NCBI RefSeq assembly: GCF_031202265.1 | Contig: NZ_CP100605.1 | Coordinates: forward strand, 186,001 to 250,000 | DNA: 64,000 nt | Direction of reading: 5' to 3' | DNA from: Bradyrhizobium sp. Ash2021 | Lineage (GTDB): Bacteria > Pseudomonadota > Alphaproteobacteria > Rhizobiales > Xanthobacteraceae | Part shown: positions 35,689-44,554 of the stretch, piece after piece | Position numbering within the stretch: position 1 is the stretch's first letter | Layout of the letters: every line of letters begins with the position of its first letter | Translations under genes and position numbers: made by a program | The notes under the pieces: model-generated | Database searches by the model: none | What the model saw: only the letters and a program-made list of their open reading frames with translations | Told to the model about the DNA's origin: nothing

Positions 35689-37044
35689 ATGTCCGTAGAA
35701 AGCTCGATCGCTGCGCCAGGTACTTCTTCAAACGTCACTTCAAGAGTTACCTGGGAAGAAAAGAAGGTCCTGACCGCGACTTTGGTCGGCACCACCATCG
35801 AATGGTACGATTTCTTCGTCTATGCCCAGGCGGCCGGATTGGCCTTCGTGCCGCTGTTCTTCTCGCCGATGACCCATAACAATCCGCTGCTGGCGCAGAT
35901 CATCTCGTTCGCCACCATCGGGCTGTCGTTCCTGTTCCGGCCGCTTGGGGCGATCATCAGCGGCCACATGGGCGACCGGTTCGGTCGCCGCGGCGTGCTG
36001 GTGATGACGCTGATCCTGATGGGCACCGCAACGGCGCTGATCGGCCTGCTGCCGACCTATGCGCAGATCGGCGCATGGGCGCCCGCACTCCTGATGTTCC
36101 TGCGCATACTCCAGGGCTTTTCGGCCGGTGGCGAATGGGGCGGCGCGGCGCTGATGTCGGTGGAATATGCGCCGGTCAACCGGCGCAGCTTCTTCGGCTC
36201 GTTCCCGCAGATCGGCACGCCGCTCGGCATGATTCTCGCGACTGGCGTATTGTGGGCGATGACGGCGGCGCTCGGCAAGCAGGCGATGGCGGAATGGGGC
36301 TGGCGGCTTCCATTCCTGTTCTCGATCGTGCTGATCGTGATCGGCGCGGTGATCCGCCGCTCGGTCGAGGAGTCGCCCGTCTTCAGGGCGATGCACCAGC
36401 GCCGCAAGGAATCCTCCGCGCCATTGCGCGAGCTGTTCCGGCACCACAGTGGCAGGATTTTCCGCACCGCCCTGACCTTCATGGCCAATAACGCCGCCGG
36501 ATACATTCTGATCGCTTTCATCATCAGCTATGGCCTCAACACACTGAAGATGCCATCGGACCAATTGCTGCTGGTCAGCACATTGGCGGCGATCAGCTGG
36601 TTTGCGTTCATGCTCTTGGGCGGCCTGATGGGCGACTGGATCGGGCGGGTGCGCAGCTTCCAGATCGGCTACGCGATCATGGCGGTGTGGGCGATCCCAA
36701 TGTGGTTCCTGATCGATTCAAAGTGCATGGCGCTGTTTTTCGTCGGAGCGCTGGGCCTGACGATCGGGCTCGGCCTTTCCTATGGCCCGCAAGCCGCGCT
36801 CTACGCCGAGCTGTTCCCGGCCGAAATCCGCTACTCGGGCGTCTCCGTCAGTTATGCGCTCGGCGCCATTCTCGGCGGCGCCTTTGCGCCGGCGATCGCG
36901 CAATGGATCATCGGAACCTACGGCGAGTCCTGGCTGGTCGGCCTCTACATCGCGGTTCTCTCGGTGATATCGCTGATTGCCGTCTCCACGATCAAGGACC
37001 CCAAAGGCGTGGACCTCAACGTCCACGACCATGGCGCCAGCTAA
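35689..37044 (+). CDS. MFS transporter, metabolite:H+ symporter (MHS) type
   Basis: 451 aa from the ATG at 35689. The N terminus has the MHS signature GTTIEWYDFFVYAQAAGLAF. It continues with GHMGDRFGRRGVLVMTLILM (loop 2-3 motif), LQGFSAGGEWGGAALMSVEY, and ELFPAEIRYSGVSVSYALG near TM10. Twelve membrane helices. Relatives carry shikimate, alpha-ketoglutarate or other carboxylates with protons; which one is not clear. Confidence 0.9.
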   Translation: MSVESSIAAPGTSSNVTSRVTWEEKKVLTATLVGTTIEWYDFFVYAQAAGLAFVPLFFSPMTHNNPLLAQIISFATIGLSFLFRPLGAIISGHMGDRFGRRGVLVMTLILMGTATALIGLLPTYAQIGAWAPALLMFLRILQGFSAGGEWGGAALMSVEYAPVNRRSFFGSFPQIGTPLGMILATGVLWAMTAALGKQAMAEWGWRLPFLFSIVLIVIGAVIRRSVEESPVFRAMHQRRKESSAPLRELFRHHSGRIFRTALTFMANNAAGYILIAFIISYGLNTLKMPSDQLLLVSTLAAISWFAFMLLGGLMGDWIGRVRSFQIGYAIMAVWAIPMWFLIDSKCMALFFVGALGLTIGLGLSYGPQAALYAELFPAEIRYSGVSVSYALGAILGGAFAPAIAQWIIGTYGESWLVGLYIAVLSVISLIAVSTIKDPKGVDLNVHDHGAS

Positions 37045-37127
37045 AGCCTTCCCGGCCTTGTCTGAATCGCAGATTCCCAAATCAGGTGGGCTCTGATTCT
37101 AGCTTCCTGCTGGGACGGACGCCAGTA

Positions 37128-37590
37128 TGGGTGGCGCGAGCATATTTACTGGATCTGCGTGAGCGTGTTGGTGGAATGGGCAACCGCGTAGGATCGCGCA
37201 ATTTCAACGACCGACTCTCCAGCCTCTCGCCGCGAAATTGCCTCGCGACGCTGATGCGGGGTCAGCTTGGGCCGACGGCCACGGCGGACGCCGCGCGCTT
37301 TGCTCGCTCACGTCCCTCGCTTGTCCGGCTGTGAATCAGTTCACGTTCGAATTCGGCTAAGCCGCCGAGAACCGTGACCATCAGTCGCCCATGTGTATCG
37401 CGGAGCGACCGGAACCCTGCACCAGTCTCGTTGAGGGCCACCAGCGTGTTGAGTAAATCGCGCGTCGACCGCGAGGCGCGTCACGATCAGCACATCACCC
37501 ACAGCAAGAGCTTCGATCGCGCGCCGTAACTGGATGCGGTCAGTGACGGCGCCGCTGATTTTTTCCTGAAACACGAGCCTGAGCACCGAC
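37128..37590 (-). pseudogene. Serine recombinase/resolvase remnant with several frameshifts
   Basis: Pieces in different frames read VFQEKISGAVTDRIQLRRAI, then EALAVGDVLIVTRL, then LGGLAEFERELIHSRTSE and a C-terminal HTH piece (LTPHQRREAISRREAGESVV). This is the order of a Tn3/Hin-type resolvase. The catalytic N terminus is lost. It is a dead gene. Confidence 0.8.
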
Positions 37591-37727
37591 TACTCTCGGC
37601 GAGCAGCTCAATAGCAGCTTCACGACTCGTTGGTATCAACTTTGCATATGTGATATTGTCTCAATGGTGTGCATGTCGATGCACGGCGTGCGCATATTCG
37701 TTGAACCAGTTTTTTAAAGAGGACGAC

Positions 37728-37814
37728 ATGGCCAAGAAAGCGAAGAAGGCAAAGAAGACCACGAAGGCAGCCACCAAGAAGGTGGCAAAGAAGACTTCCA
37801 AGAAAAAGAAGTAG
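37728..37814 (+). CDS. Lys/Ala-rich histone-like mini-protein (28 aa)
   Basis: It reads MAKKAKKAKKTTKAATKKVA, then KKTSKKKK, 17 Lys in 28 residues, like the tail of bacterial histone H1-like proteins. AGAGGA sits four to nine bases before the ATG. It probably binds nucleic acid. Similar short Lys-rich genes occur alone in Bradyrhizobium genomes (from memory). It is easy to miss because of its size. Confidence 0.6.
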   Translation: MAKKAKKAKKTTKAATKKVAKKTSKKKK

Positions 37815-38617
37815 CCGTATCCACGACCGACAAATTGCCGCCTCCAGGTCGCAGCGTGGACACAAGCGACAACTCCTAGGGATCTGAAATGTCCTTTGCA
37901 GTCGTCCCGTATCGCGGCAAGGCATGATGAGGCTGGACCTTTGCTCAGGTTACTGATGCGTAAAGGTCCAGTTTTTCGTTTGGCCGGCACTACAGTGCGC
38001 GGCGGGAGGTTCGTTGATCTGCCGCCGCGTCGCTCGGAGACTGGCGTGAATCCCAACTCCGCCCCCGCAACGCAGTGGTGATCGAACCTCGTCTCCGCGC
38101 GGTGTCTCCCAAAAACGGGAATATTCGGCGCACAGGCCGGAGACTATCGGCAAACCGGCCTCGGATTTCGCAAGATCGGGGGTCTGGAGACAGTCCGCCA
38201 GCGTGCGAAAGCCCGCCGTTGGCGGGCCTTTCTCTGACAGTTACGGCCACTCGTGGGGACGCTTGGACTGATTGGCTGGCGACGCAGTGCTGATCGCACC
38301 TGTCTCCGGGCAGATTCCCTGCTAACAAGGAATTTTACAGGGAATTTTGCGATTCTGGGAGTTGAAGCGGATTTTTCAGAGCAAGAAGCCGCTGTGCCGC
38401 AGCGACTTTTCGAGCAATTCCCTACGCAAACTAGCAGGGAAGATATTTCGGGGAACGGGGAATATTTCACCCAGAACAGGGAATTCTGCCTGCTGAATTG
38501 CAAAACGGCGATTGCCGCCGCGCAGACGGGTGCGGCGAGAACTCATCCTGCCCATTCGGGTAGTTCCCGAACGCGTTCGAAATTCCCAGATTAGGGTCAA
38601 CCAACTGGAGTTTCGCT
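37815..38617. other. Intergenic region without a recognised gene
   Basis: About 800 bp upstream of the pseudo-protease gene. It contains a terminator-like hairpin at 38211-38230 and an AT-richer stretch at about 38310-38480 with several short GGGAATTTT-type motifs. No frame has coding character. Confidence 0.5.
38211..38231 (+). terminator. Terminator-like hairpin
   Basis: GCCCGCC-gtt-GGCGGGC is preceded by GAAA and followed by CTTTC, a compact stem with a short T-run that fits an intrinsic terminator on either strand. Confidence 0.5.
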
Positions 38618-39505
38618 ATGACCGACCCGAGTGCAACCAACCTTTCTTTGCTCTCTTCCGCCGTCGCCGGCGTCGTCGCCCGGGCGACCCCCGCAATCGT
38701 CTCCGTACACTCACACCGCTCGCGCGCATCGGGCTTCGTTTGGAAACCTAATTTCGTCGTCACCGCCGACGAGGCCTTGGCGGACGAGGGCGAGATCTCG
38801 ATCGAGCTTTCGGATGGAACCGTTCGGCCGGGCAAGATCGCGGGACGCGATCACACGACCGACGTCGCCCTGCTGCGGATCGACGCCAAGGATAGCGCCA
38901 AGGATATCGCGCCGATCAAGATTTCGCCCGGCGTGCCAATGCTCGGTTCGCTCTCGGTCGTCGTTGCCGCGGAGCGTGGCGTACCTGCGGCAGCGCTCGG
39001 GACGGTGTCGTTAGTGGGCGGCCGCTGGCGCAGCCTTCGCGGCGGCGAAATCGACGCCAGGATCGAGCTCGATGTTCGATTGCGGCACAGCCATCAAGGC
39101 GGTCTCGTGCTGGATGCGTCGGGCGACGCCATCGGTATGGCGGTGCTCGGGCCACGACGCGTCATCGTTATCCCGGCGGCGACGATCGAACGTGTCGCTG
39201 GCAGGCTCGAAACCCACGGTAGGATAGCACGTGGCTATCTCGGGGTCGGCCTTCAGGCCGTCAAGCTCGACGATGGCGTCGGCGCGATGGTGATGAACGT
39301 CGACAAGTCGGGTCCATCGGCTGCCGCCGGCATCCGTCAAGGTGACGTGATTGTGGGCTGGAACGACGACAAGATCTCTGGCGTACGATCGCTGTTGCAA
39401 GCACTTGGCCCCGATAGCGTGGGGTCGGTCGCGGAGGTAACGGTCCGTCGCGCAGGCGAGCCGGTGCGGTTCAAGCTGACGATCGGCGAGAGGCCGGAAA
39501 CGTGA
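38618..39505 (+). CDS. Degenerate trypsin-like (HtrA-fold) protein with PDZ domain
   Basis: 295 aa, no signal peptide. Residues ~25-190 follow the HtrA protease fold (TPAIVSVHSHRSRASGFVW, then TTDVALLRIDAK), and ~205-290 a PDZ domain (RGYLGVGLQAVKLDDGVGAM, then AGIRQGDVIVGWND). The catalytic triad is broken. The His site TNAHV reads TADEA (about 49-53), and the Ser site GNSGG reads HSHQGG (about 157-162); only Asp82 remains. It is probably a binding or signalling protein, not a protease. TGGAG precedes the ATG. The next gene overlaps its stop codon. Confidence 0.85.
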   Translation: MTDPSATNLSLLSSAVAGVVARATPAIVSVHSHRSRASGFVWKPNFVVTADEALADEGEISIELSDGTVRPGKIAGRDHTTDVALLRIDAKDSAKDIAPIKISPGVPMLGSLSVVVAAERGVPAAALGTVSLVGGRWRSLRGGEIDARIELDVRLRHSHQGGLVLDASGDAIGMAVLGPRRVIVIPAATIERVAGRLETHGRIARGYLGVGLQAVKLDDGVGAMVMNVDKSGPSAAAGIRQGDVIVGWNDDKISGVRSLLQALGPDSVGSVAEVTVRRAGEPVRFKLTIGERPET

Positions 39506-39879
39506 GCGAGGAGCCCTCGCCGGCTATCGTCGTCGCCCTCGAGATCGACGATCCCGCGCTCGCGGACCGAATGGCCTCACTGCTCGGCGGCGTCGCCGGT
39601 CTCCGCCTCGCGGCGCCGGGAGAAGCGGCGGCAATCACCGTCGTGTCGCGCAATCGGCAAAGCAGCGCCGAACTACACGGTTTCGATCTTACGCCGAGAG
39701 AGCTCGACGTGCTCACGCTGCTGGCCGAAGGCGCATCGAACAAGACAATTGCGAAACAGCTCGGGATTTCGGTCCATACCGCCAAGTTCCACGTTGGCTC
39801 ACTTCTTGACAAGCTTGATGCAACCGGTCGCACCGACGCTGTGGCGCACGCGGCGCGACGCGGCGTCATCAACCTGTAA
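39502..39879 (+). CDS. Small LuxR-type transcriptional regulator
   Basis: 125 aa from a GTG overlapping the previous stop (GTGA). Residues 60-122 form a GerE/LuxR HTH (LTPRELDVLTLLAEGASNKT, then IAKQLGISVHTAKFHVGSLL). The N-terminal 58 residues have the size of half a receiver domain and no phosphorylatable Asp pattern. The overlap implies translation together with the pseudo-protease, which may relay a signal to it (inference). Confidence 0.88.
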   Translation: MSEEPSPAIVVALEIDDPALADRMASLLGGVAGLRLAAPGEAAAITVVSRNRQSSAELHGFDLTPRELDVLTLLAEGASNKTIAKQLGISVHTAKFHVGSLLDKLDATGRTDAVAHAARRGVINL

Positions 39880-39933
39880 CGATTGAACCCACAGAATCAG
39901 GGCGGCGCGAGCGGCGATCAGGATTTCCGTCAT
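39799..39933 (-). CDS. Possible 44-aa peptide antisense to the LuxR gene
   Basis: The start at 39933 is behind a perfect GAGGAGG. It reads MTEILIAARAALILWVQSLQ and continues in the complement of the LuxR 3' end. The first helix could span a membrane. The strong ribosome site is the only reason to list it. Confidence 0.25.
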   Translation of the reverse strand: MTEILIAARAALILWVQSLQVDDAASRRVRHSVGATGCIKLVKK

Positions 39934-40058
39934 GGTCCTCCTCGACTGTGTGCATGAGCGGCCATTGAACCGGATTTGAGGCGCGCGCTCGCCAAGCCGC
40001 GCTTTCGTTGGTTACGATCCAGGTAATCCAGCACGCCGCTGCAGTTCTGAGCGTTACC

Positions 40059-41228
40059 TCAACGCGCGCTGAAGGTGAGGCCGGCGCGCTCCTTCAGACG
40101 CCTGCGCAACGCCGGACCCATCAGCGCGCCCGGCGTCCAGGTGCCGCCCTCGCCCTGAACGTCGCGCACGAGGCAGAGAGCGCTCTCGGCGATCATCTTG
40201 CTGGTCGAGCCGTAGCCCGGATCGCGGTCGCCCGTGACTACCGCCTCGACCCGTCCGCCATCCGGCAGTTCGCCCAGGAAGAGGATGTCGTAGAAGCCCT
40301 TCTCGCGCTGTTCCCGAGTCGGGCCTGCGCCGGGTTTGAGACCGCCGGTCCCGAACAAGGAAACCATCGTGGCGAACGTCTCGGTCGTCACGCGAGCGAT
40401 TTCCCCAAATCCCGGCGCGACCATCATCTCGTCGTAAACGAAGTCCGTGCCGTAGGGATGACCCAACAGGAAATTCGTGCGGTGCACGTTCTTGGTGTTG
40501 ATCGGCGCCATTGGGAACGGCACGAGCCACACGTTCATGCTCGGGTCGTATTTGGGGATGAGGCCCGACGGCTGGGACGGCCCGGCGAACCCCGGTGTCA
40601 ACGCGAAGGGATCGGTCAGCAGCCGGATCAGGGCCGGGTCGCGCGCGGCGGCGGCCAATGTCGCCTGAGCGCTCGCCGCGGTGCCGCCAGACATGCCGCC
40701 TTTCACCTTGCGCAGGCGGGCTTTGACCCGCCGCGCCGGGCGTCCGAATTTCTCGCGCGCCTTCTCCTGCAACGTGACCACGCCGAGATCGAACGGGATG
40801 GAATCGAAGCCGCAGGAGAAGACGATGCGCGCGCCGGTCCGTTTCGCCTCTTCGTGATGGGCGTCGATCATGCGCCGCATCCAAGCCGGCTCGCCGCACA
40901 GATCAACATAGGCCGTGCCCGTGGCCACACAGGCGGCCACAAGCTCGGGGCCGTGGAGCTGATAAGGCCCGACCGCCGTGATGATCACGGCCGCACGCTC
41001 GCACATCGAACGCAGGCTGGCCGGCTCGGCGGCATCCGCCTTAACCAAAGGCAAATCGCCCGGTGCGCCGATGTCGGCACGCACCTTCTGGAGCTTGTCG
41101 GTCGAGCGTCCCGCGATCGCCCACGACGGAGCATCGTCGCCGCGATAGGACGTCGCCAGATATTCGGCGATGAGACGGCCGGTGTAACCCGTCGCGCCAT
41201 AGACGATGAGGTCGAATTCCCGCTTCAC
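40059..41228 (-). CDS. Saccharopine dehydrogenase-like (trans-acting enoyl reductase family) oxidoreductase
   Basis: 389 aa. The Rossmann start is IVYGATGYTGRLIAEYL, followed by WAIAGRSTDKL, AVGPYQLHGPELVAACVATG and the YVDLCGEP motif, characteristic of saccharopine dehydrogenase NADP-binding proteins of the trans-acting enoyl reductase type. It is full-length. In other bacteria such proteins act on lipid or polyketide intermediates; the substrate here is unknown. Monocistronic. Confidence 0.9.
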   Translation of the reverse strand: MKREFDLIVYGATGYTGRLIAEYLATSYRGDDAPSWAIAGRSTDKLQKVRADIGAPGDLPLVKADAAEPASLRSMCERAAVIITAVGPYQLHGPELVAACVATGTAYVDLCGEPAWMRRMIDAHHEEAKRTGARIVFSCGFDSIPFDLGVVTLQEKAREKFGRPARRVKARLRKVKGGMSGGTAASAQATLAAAARDPALIRLLTDPFALTPGFAGPSQPSGLIPKYDPSMNVWLVPFPMAPINTKNVHRTNFLLGHPYGTDFVYDEMMVAPGFGEIARVTTETFATMVSLFGTGGLKPGAGPTREQREKGFYDILFLGELPDGGRVEAVVTGDRDPGYGSTSKMIAESALCLVRDVQGEGGTWTPGALMGPALRRRLKERAGLTFSAR

Positions 41229-41396
41229 GACGTTGGTCCTCCTCGAGACCCGGGAGAGCTATCTTCAGATCCGTGTGCAATCGCTCTGTACGCTTCGCGG
41301 CGCCAGGGGCCACGCAACATTCGCTACCAGTTGGGCGGTACCCCTTACTCGGACCGGTCTTCCACCGGCTGGATCGCGCCAGCTTGCCTAGCGCAC

Positions 41397-41432
41397 TCAT
41401 TCGATCACCTCGTCGGCGCGGGCGAGCAGCGG
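41397..41432 (-). pseudogene. 3'-end remnant of a COG2984-type ABC binding protein gene
   Basis: The minus strand reads LLARADEVIE and a stop, the same ending as the intact gene at 41725 (LLALADEVIE). Nothing of the rest remains. A similar scrap is seen at 56534-56590. Confidence 0.55.
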
Positions 41433-41724
41433 CTAAGAGGTGGGGGATGCCAGGCCATTTTGCGCTGTCGTGGAGCCCGGCGAGGACACGAGGACGCTCA
41501 GCACGAGCAGCAAGTGCCATTTGAGGGTCCGCTGCTTCATTGAACCGTCCCATCGCGTTTGACGGAGGATACCACAGTTCCCGCCTTGGGGCGCGCAACG
41601 TCCGGTTAGGGTCAGAAGCGCCGTTTTGATCGCGTGCCAACCGCTTCCGGTCTGCCCCGATAAACCGACATTGTCGGTATCAGCCGGGAGGTCTTAAAGG
41701 TGCCAATAGGCGACATGGCCAGCG

Positions 41725-42717
41725 TCATTCGATGACCTCGTCAGCGAGCGCGAGCAGCGTGGGCGGCGGTGTCAGTCCGAGCAATTTGGCGGTCTTGAGA
41801 TTGATGATGAAACTGAACTTGGTCGGCGCTTGCACCGGGAGATCGGCCGGGCTTTCTCCCTTCAGGATGCGATCGACGTATTCGGCCGAGCGCCGAAATA
41901 CATCCGCCGACTCGGGTCCGTACGCCATCAGGCCGCCCTCCATGACAAATTGCCGATAGATGGAAATCGCGGGCAGCCGGAGACGCTCGGTTAATCCCGC
42001 AATCGCTCGGTCGTGGATGATGTTGAAGGGGCCCGCCGGAGAGATCAAGCTGCCGCCCGCTTCCTGCGCAATGGATTTGATCAAGCCTTCGAGTTCGGCC
42101 GCGTCACGAACCGGCAACCCCTTCAGTTTCAACGGCATCGGCGACGGGGCGGTTTCAATCGAACGCAAATAGGGGACATAATAGGGAGTGGTATCTGGAT
42201 TGAAGAGGAGCGCCGTCTGGCTCAAGCCGGGCGCGATCTGCTTGAGAAGCTCCAGCCATTTCCCGATAAGTGACAGCTCCATGAAGATGAAGCCGGTGAT
42301 ATTACCGCCGGGTCTCGCCATACTCGCGACGTGCCCCAAACCGACGGGATCGTTGGACAACACGAAAACAATCGGGATCGATCGCGTCGCTTGATGCAGT
42401 GCTTCGACGAACGGCGTTCCGTTGGCGACGATGAGGTCGGGCGCCAGCTTCACCATCTCCGCCGCAAAAGTCCGGACGCTGTCGATGCCGCCGTCCGCCC
42501 AGCGATCCTCGATCCGGATGTTGCGACCGTCGATCCAGCCGAGCTTCTGCAGGCCTTCCCGGAGCGCGGCGATGCGCGCCTGTCCCTCCGGCTCCTCTTT
42601 GGCAACGCCCATCAGCACCCCGATGCGCCGAATCCGGTCCGGCTGTTGCGCGCCCACGGCGAGTGGCCATGTTACCGCTGCGCATCCGAGAAGCGTAATT
42701 AACTCGCGCCGTTTCAT
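41725..42717 (-). CDS. ABC transporter substrate-binding protein (COG2984/ABC_sub_bind)
   Basis: 330 aa from the ATG at 42717 (MKRRELITLLGCAAVTWPLA, a Tat-like signal with two Arg, cut near VGAQQ). The mature protein has the ABC_sub_bind signatures IRRIGVLMGVAKEEPEGQAR, FVEALHQATRSIPIVFVLSN and PGGNITGFIFMELSLIGKWL, and ends with the family tail NLKTAKLLGLTPPPTLLALADEVIE written here as its final motif. It binds a ligand (aromatic or amino acid-like) in the periplasm. No permease or ATPase is next to it, so it is an orphan. Confidence 0.9.
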   Translation of the reverse strand: MKRRELITLLGCAAVTWPLAVGAQQPDRIRRIGVLMGVAKEEPEGQARIAALREGLQKLGWIDGRNIRIEDRWADGGIDSVRTFAAEMVKLAPDLIVANGTPFVEALHQATRSIPIVFVLSNDPVGLGHVASMARPGGNITGFIFMELSLIGKWLELLKQIAPGLSQTALLFNPDTTPYYVPYLRSIETAPSPMPLKLKGLPVRDAAELEGLIKSIAQEAGGSLISPAGPFNIIHDRAIAGLTERLRLPAISIYRQFVMEGGLMAYGPESADVFRRSAEYVDRILKGESPADLPVQAPTKFSFIINLKTAKLLGLTPPPTLLALADEVIE

Positions 42718-42861
42718 GTCCGATCCCAAGCTCAGGAGACAGCATTGTATCGGCTGAAACGAGCACTTTGATAGGGGCAGATATCGGCTTCGGCCGCAGG
42801 TTTGCCGGGTGCGGCTAATGTCGCTGATGGGTCAAAAACTGACTTCGGCCCGAGCATCTGG

Positions 42862-42890
42862 CACTTCCGCTCTACCCCGACTACGGACAT
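42862..42890 (+). repeat. Palindromic repeat copy
   Basis: CACTTCCGCTCTACCCCGAC followed by TACGGACAT. A GGGTCAAAAACTGACTT segment just upstream belongs to the same unit. Confidence 0.6.
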
Positions 42891-43075
42891 TCGGGGGCGG
42901 GGTCGGCATGTCCGCTGAGTGCCAGAAGCAGTCGTCATTCGTGGCAAGGATTTATTAATAGTGCCACTCGCTCGACGTGTAGTTTGTGCCTAAAGCGACT
43001 ATATCACGAGGAAGATGAGCCTCCGCCTGTTAATCTAGCAAGTGACGCCATCACTCATTTTGAACAAGGCACTTA

Positions 43076-43450
43076 ATGGGCCCTCTCTTTGCAATTGCCG
43101 GTGTCATTGCCTTCGTCTGGTGCGCAGTGAAATGCGAGGTCACCGCGCGCGCTTTGCAGGATCGTCTTCCTCCACAATTTCAGGACCCGCTGATGTCGCG
43201 CTATGCTTTTGGCGTCTATGCGCTACACCCTTCGACGCCATTAATGCTGCAAGCAGATTACTTGAGTGCTGGCGCAGGCGCAGTTGTGGCGATACTTTGC
43301 CTTTCGCTCTCGTGTTTCTTATTCAGTCATCCCGAAGGTGGTGTTCTCGCATTGGTTGGTTTTGGTGTGGGCGCTGTCAACTTGTTCAAATCTTGGAAGA
43401 CCTACAAGGAAAATTGTGGTCGTCTGCCAGGCAGCACCCAGCGAAATTGA
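43076..43450 (+). CDS. Small membrane protein (124 aa)
   Basis: Three hydrophobic segments (about 4-20, 66-83 and 87-104) separated by a soluble loop with FGVYALHPSTPLMLQADYLS. The loop recalls uncharacterised Bradyrhizobium membrane proteins. Unknown function. It ends 64 bp before the second group II intron. Confidence 0.6.
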   Translation: MGPLFAIAGVIAFVWCAVKCEVTARALQDRLPPQFQDPLMSRYAFGVYALHPSTPLMLQADYLSAGAGAVVAILCLSLSCFLFSHPEGGVLALVGFGVGAVNLFKSWKTYKENCGRLPGSTQRN

Positions 43451-43513
43451 GAAGTCGGATCTCCCCGGCCGAACTGTTCAGAATGCTGCCGGATCGACGA
43501 ATGTCCGTTCTGG

Positions 43514-44240
43514 GTGTGCGCCGTGAAAAGGCGGCGCTTTCCAGTGGGTGCAAGCCCCACCCGGCAACCGCTCCAGCCGGAAGCAATCGGGGCAGTCATG
43601 GAGGTAACGAAGTGGCTGAAGCCTTCAATTAGCGTGTCACGAATTGGTGACAGCGCGAGTGTGCAGGCCGTAACGCGAGTGAACGCCGAGCAAGCCTCGA
43701 AAAGGACAATGCGCAGGCCGACCCGACGACCCTTTCGGGGAAGGCTGATACGACTGGGTGAAGTGAGCGAAGCAGTACGCCCAGACGCTGCGCCGGGGTA
43801 GTGGCGACAGCATGTACACAAGGAAAGCGTACGAAACACGGGAAGCCCCAAAGCGTGGTCAGCGAGGACCAACCGGAAGCCCGTGAGGGACAGGCCGGGC
43901 GCCTTGGGGTGGCGGAGAGGTTCGTAGTACCGCTAAAGCCGGGTAACTCCGGTGGAGGGAAGGGACCTCAGTTCAAGACAGACGCAATACGTGGCGAAGG
44001 ACCTGGAGATTGGGCAACCTATCAACTCCGAGGAGTGTTCAGAAACTGCAGACGGCGTTGCACGCGAAAGCGAAGGCGTGAAGTCTTGTCCGAGAGCCGG
44101 ATGCGGGAGATCTGCCTGTCCGGTTCGATGAGCGGGATGTGGAAACGGAGTCACGGCTGAACCACTAAGGCACCGCCAGACGAAAGAGGCGGCAACAGAT
44201 ATGTTCTACCTAAAGCCACCGCGCCACATCTCGACTCTAC
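43514..44240 (+). mobile_element. ORF-less group II intron (internal deletion derivative, about 727 bp)
   Basis: It has the same 5' region as the intron at 23847 (GTGTGCGCCGTGAAAAGGCG onward) and the same 3' region including domain V, but the RT gene is reduced to its first ~22 codons. The junction at 44072-44077 is GAAGGC, which in the full copy occurs at both 24406 and 25666, so 1260 bp were lost between 6-bp direct repeats. The ribozyme parts are kept, so it might still splice with the maturase supplied by the other copy. Confidence 0.85.
44094..44126 (+). ncRNA. Group II intron domain V (copy 2)
   Basis: GAGCCGGATGCGGGAGATCT, then GCCTGTCCGGTTC. The outer stem and the AGC triad are unchanged relative to copy 1; differences in the middle keep the hairpin shape. 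Confidence 0.75.
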
Positions 44241-44269
44241 CATTCGCGTCGGTTTTGCCATGTCCGCGT

Positions 44270-44320
44270 CATGTCCGCTTACCCCCCGATAGCGACCGAT
44301 AGCGACCGAACAGCGGACAT
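44270..44320 (+). repeat. Palindromic repeat copy with internal expansion
   Basis: ATGTCCGCTTACCCCCCGAT, two more GATAGCGACC units, then AACAGCGGACAT. The spacer contains a 10-bp tandem repeat (GATAGCGACC), so this copy has grown. It lies 30 bp after the end of the ORF-less intron. Confidence 0.65.
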
Positions 44321-44554
44321 CGCGGGAGGTCTCAAATGTGCCAAAAGGCGACCTTCTGGAATAGCTCCCATTTCCGATTCGGTGCCGAACAGACCGATTG
44401 TCACGGCGAGCCGACCTATTGCGGACAGGGCCTTATCCCAGCGCATCGCGTTCACACGCCAGCACTTTGGGACGGCGCAAAAACCGCGCCGGAGGAATCG
44501 ATTGTGTGACGTGGTTTGATCACACGCATAAGCGCAGCGGACCCGCACGCCGCC

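Noticed and set aside
35740..36564. Minus-strand frame of 274 codons opposite the MHS transporter
   Set aside because: His/Arg/Gln-rich shadow of the membrane protein's codons; no ribosome site.
40008..41543. Plus-strand open frame of 511 codons
   Set aside because: It is the antisense of the saccharopine-dehydrogenase-like gene, a typical high-GC shadow with Arg/Gly/His bias and no motif.
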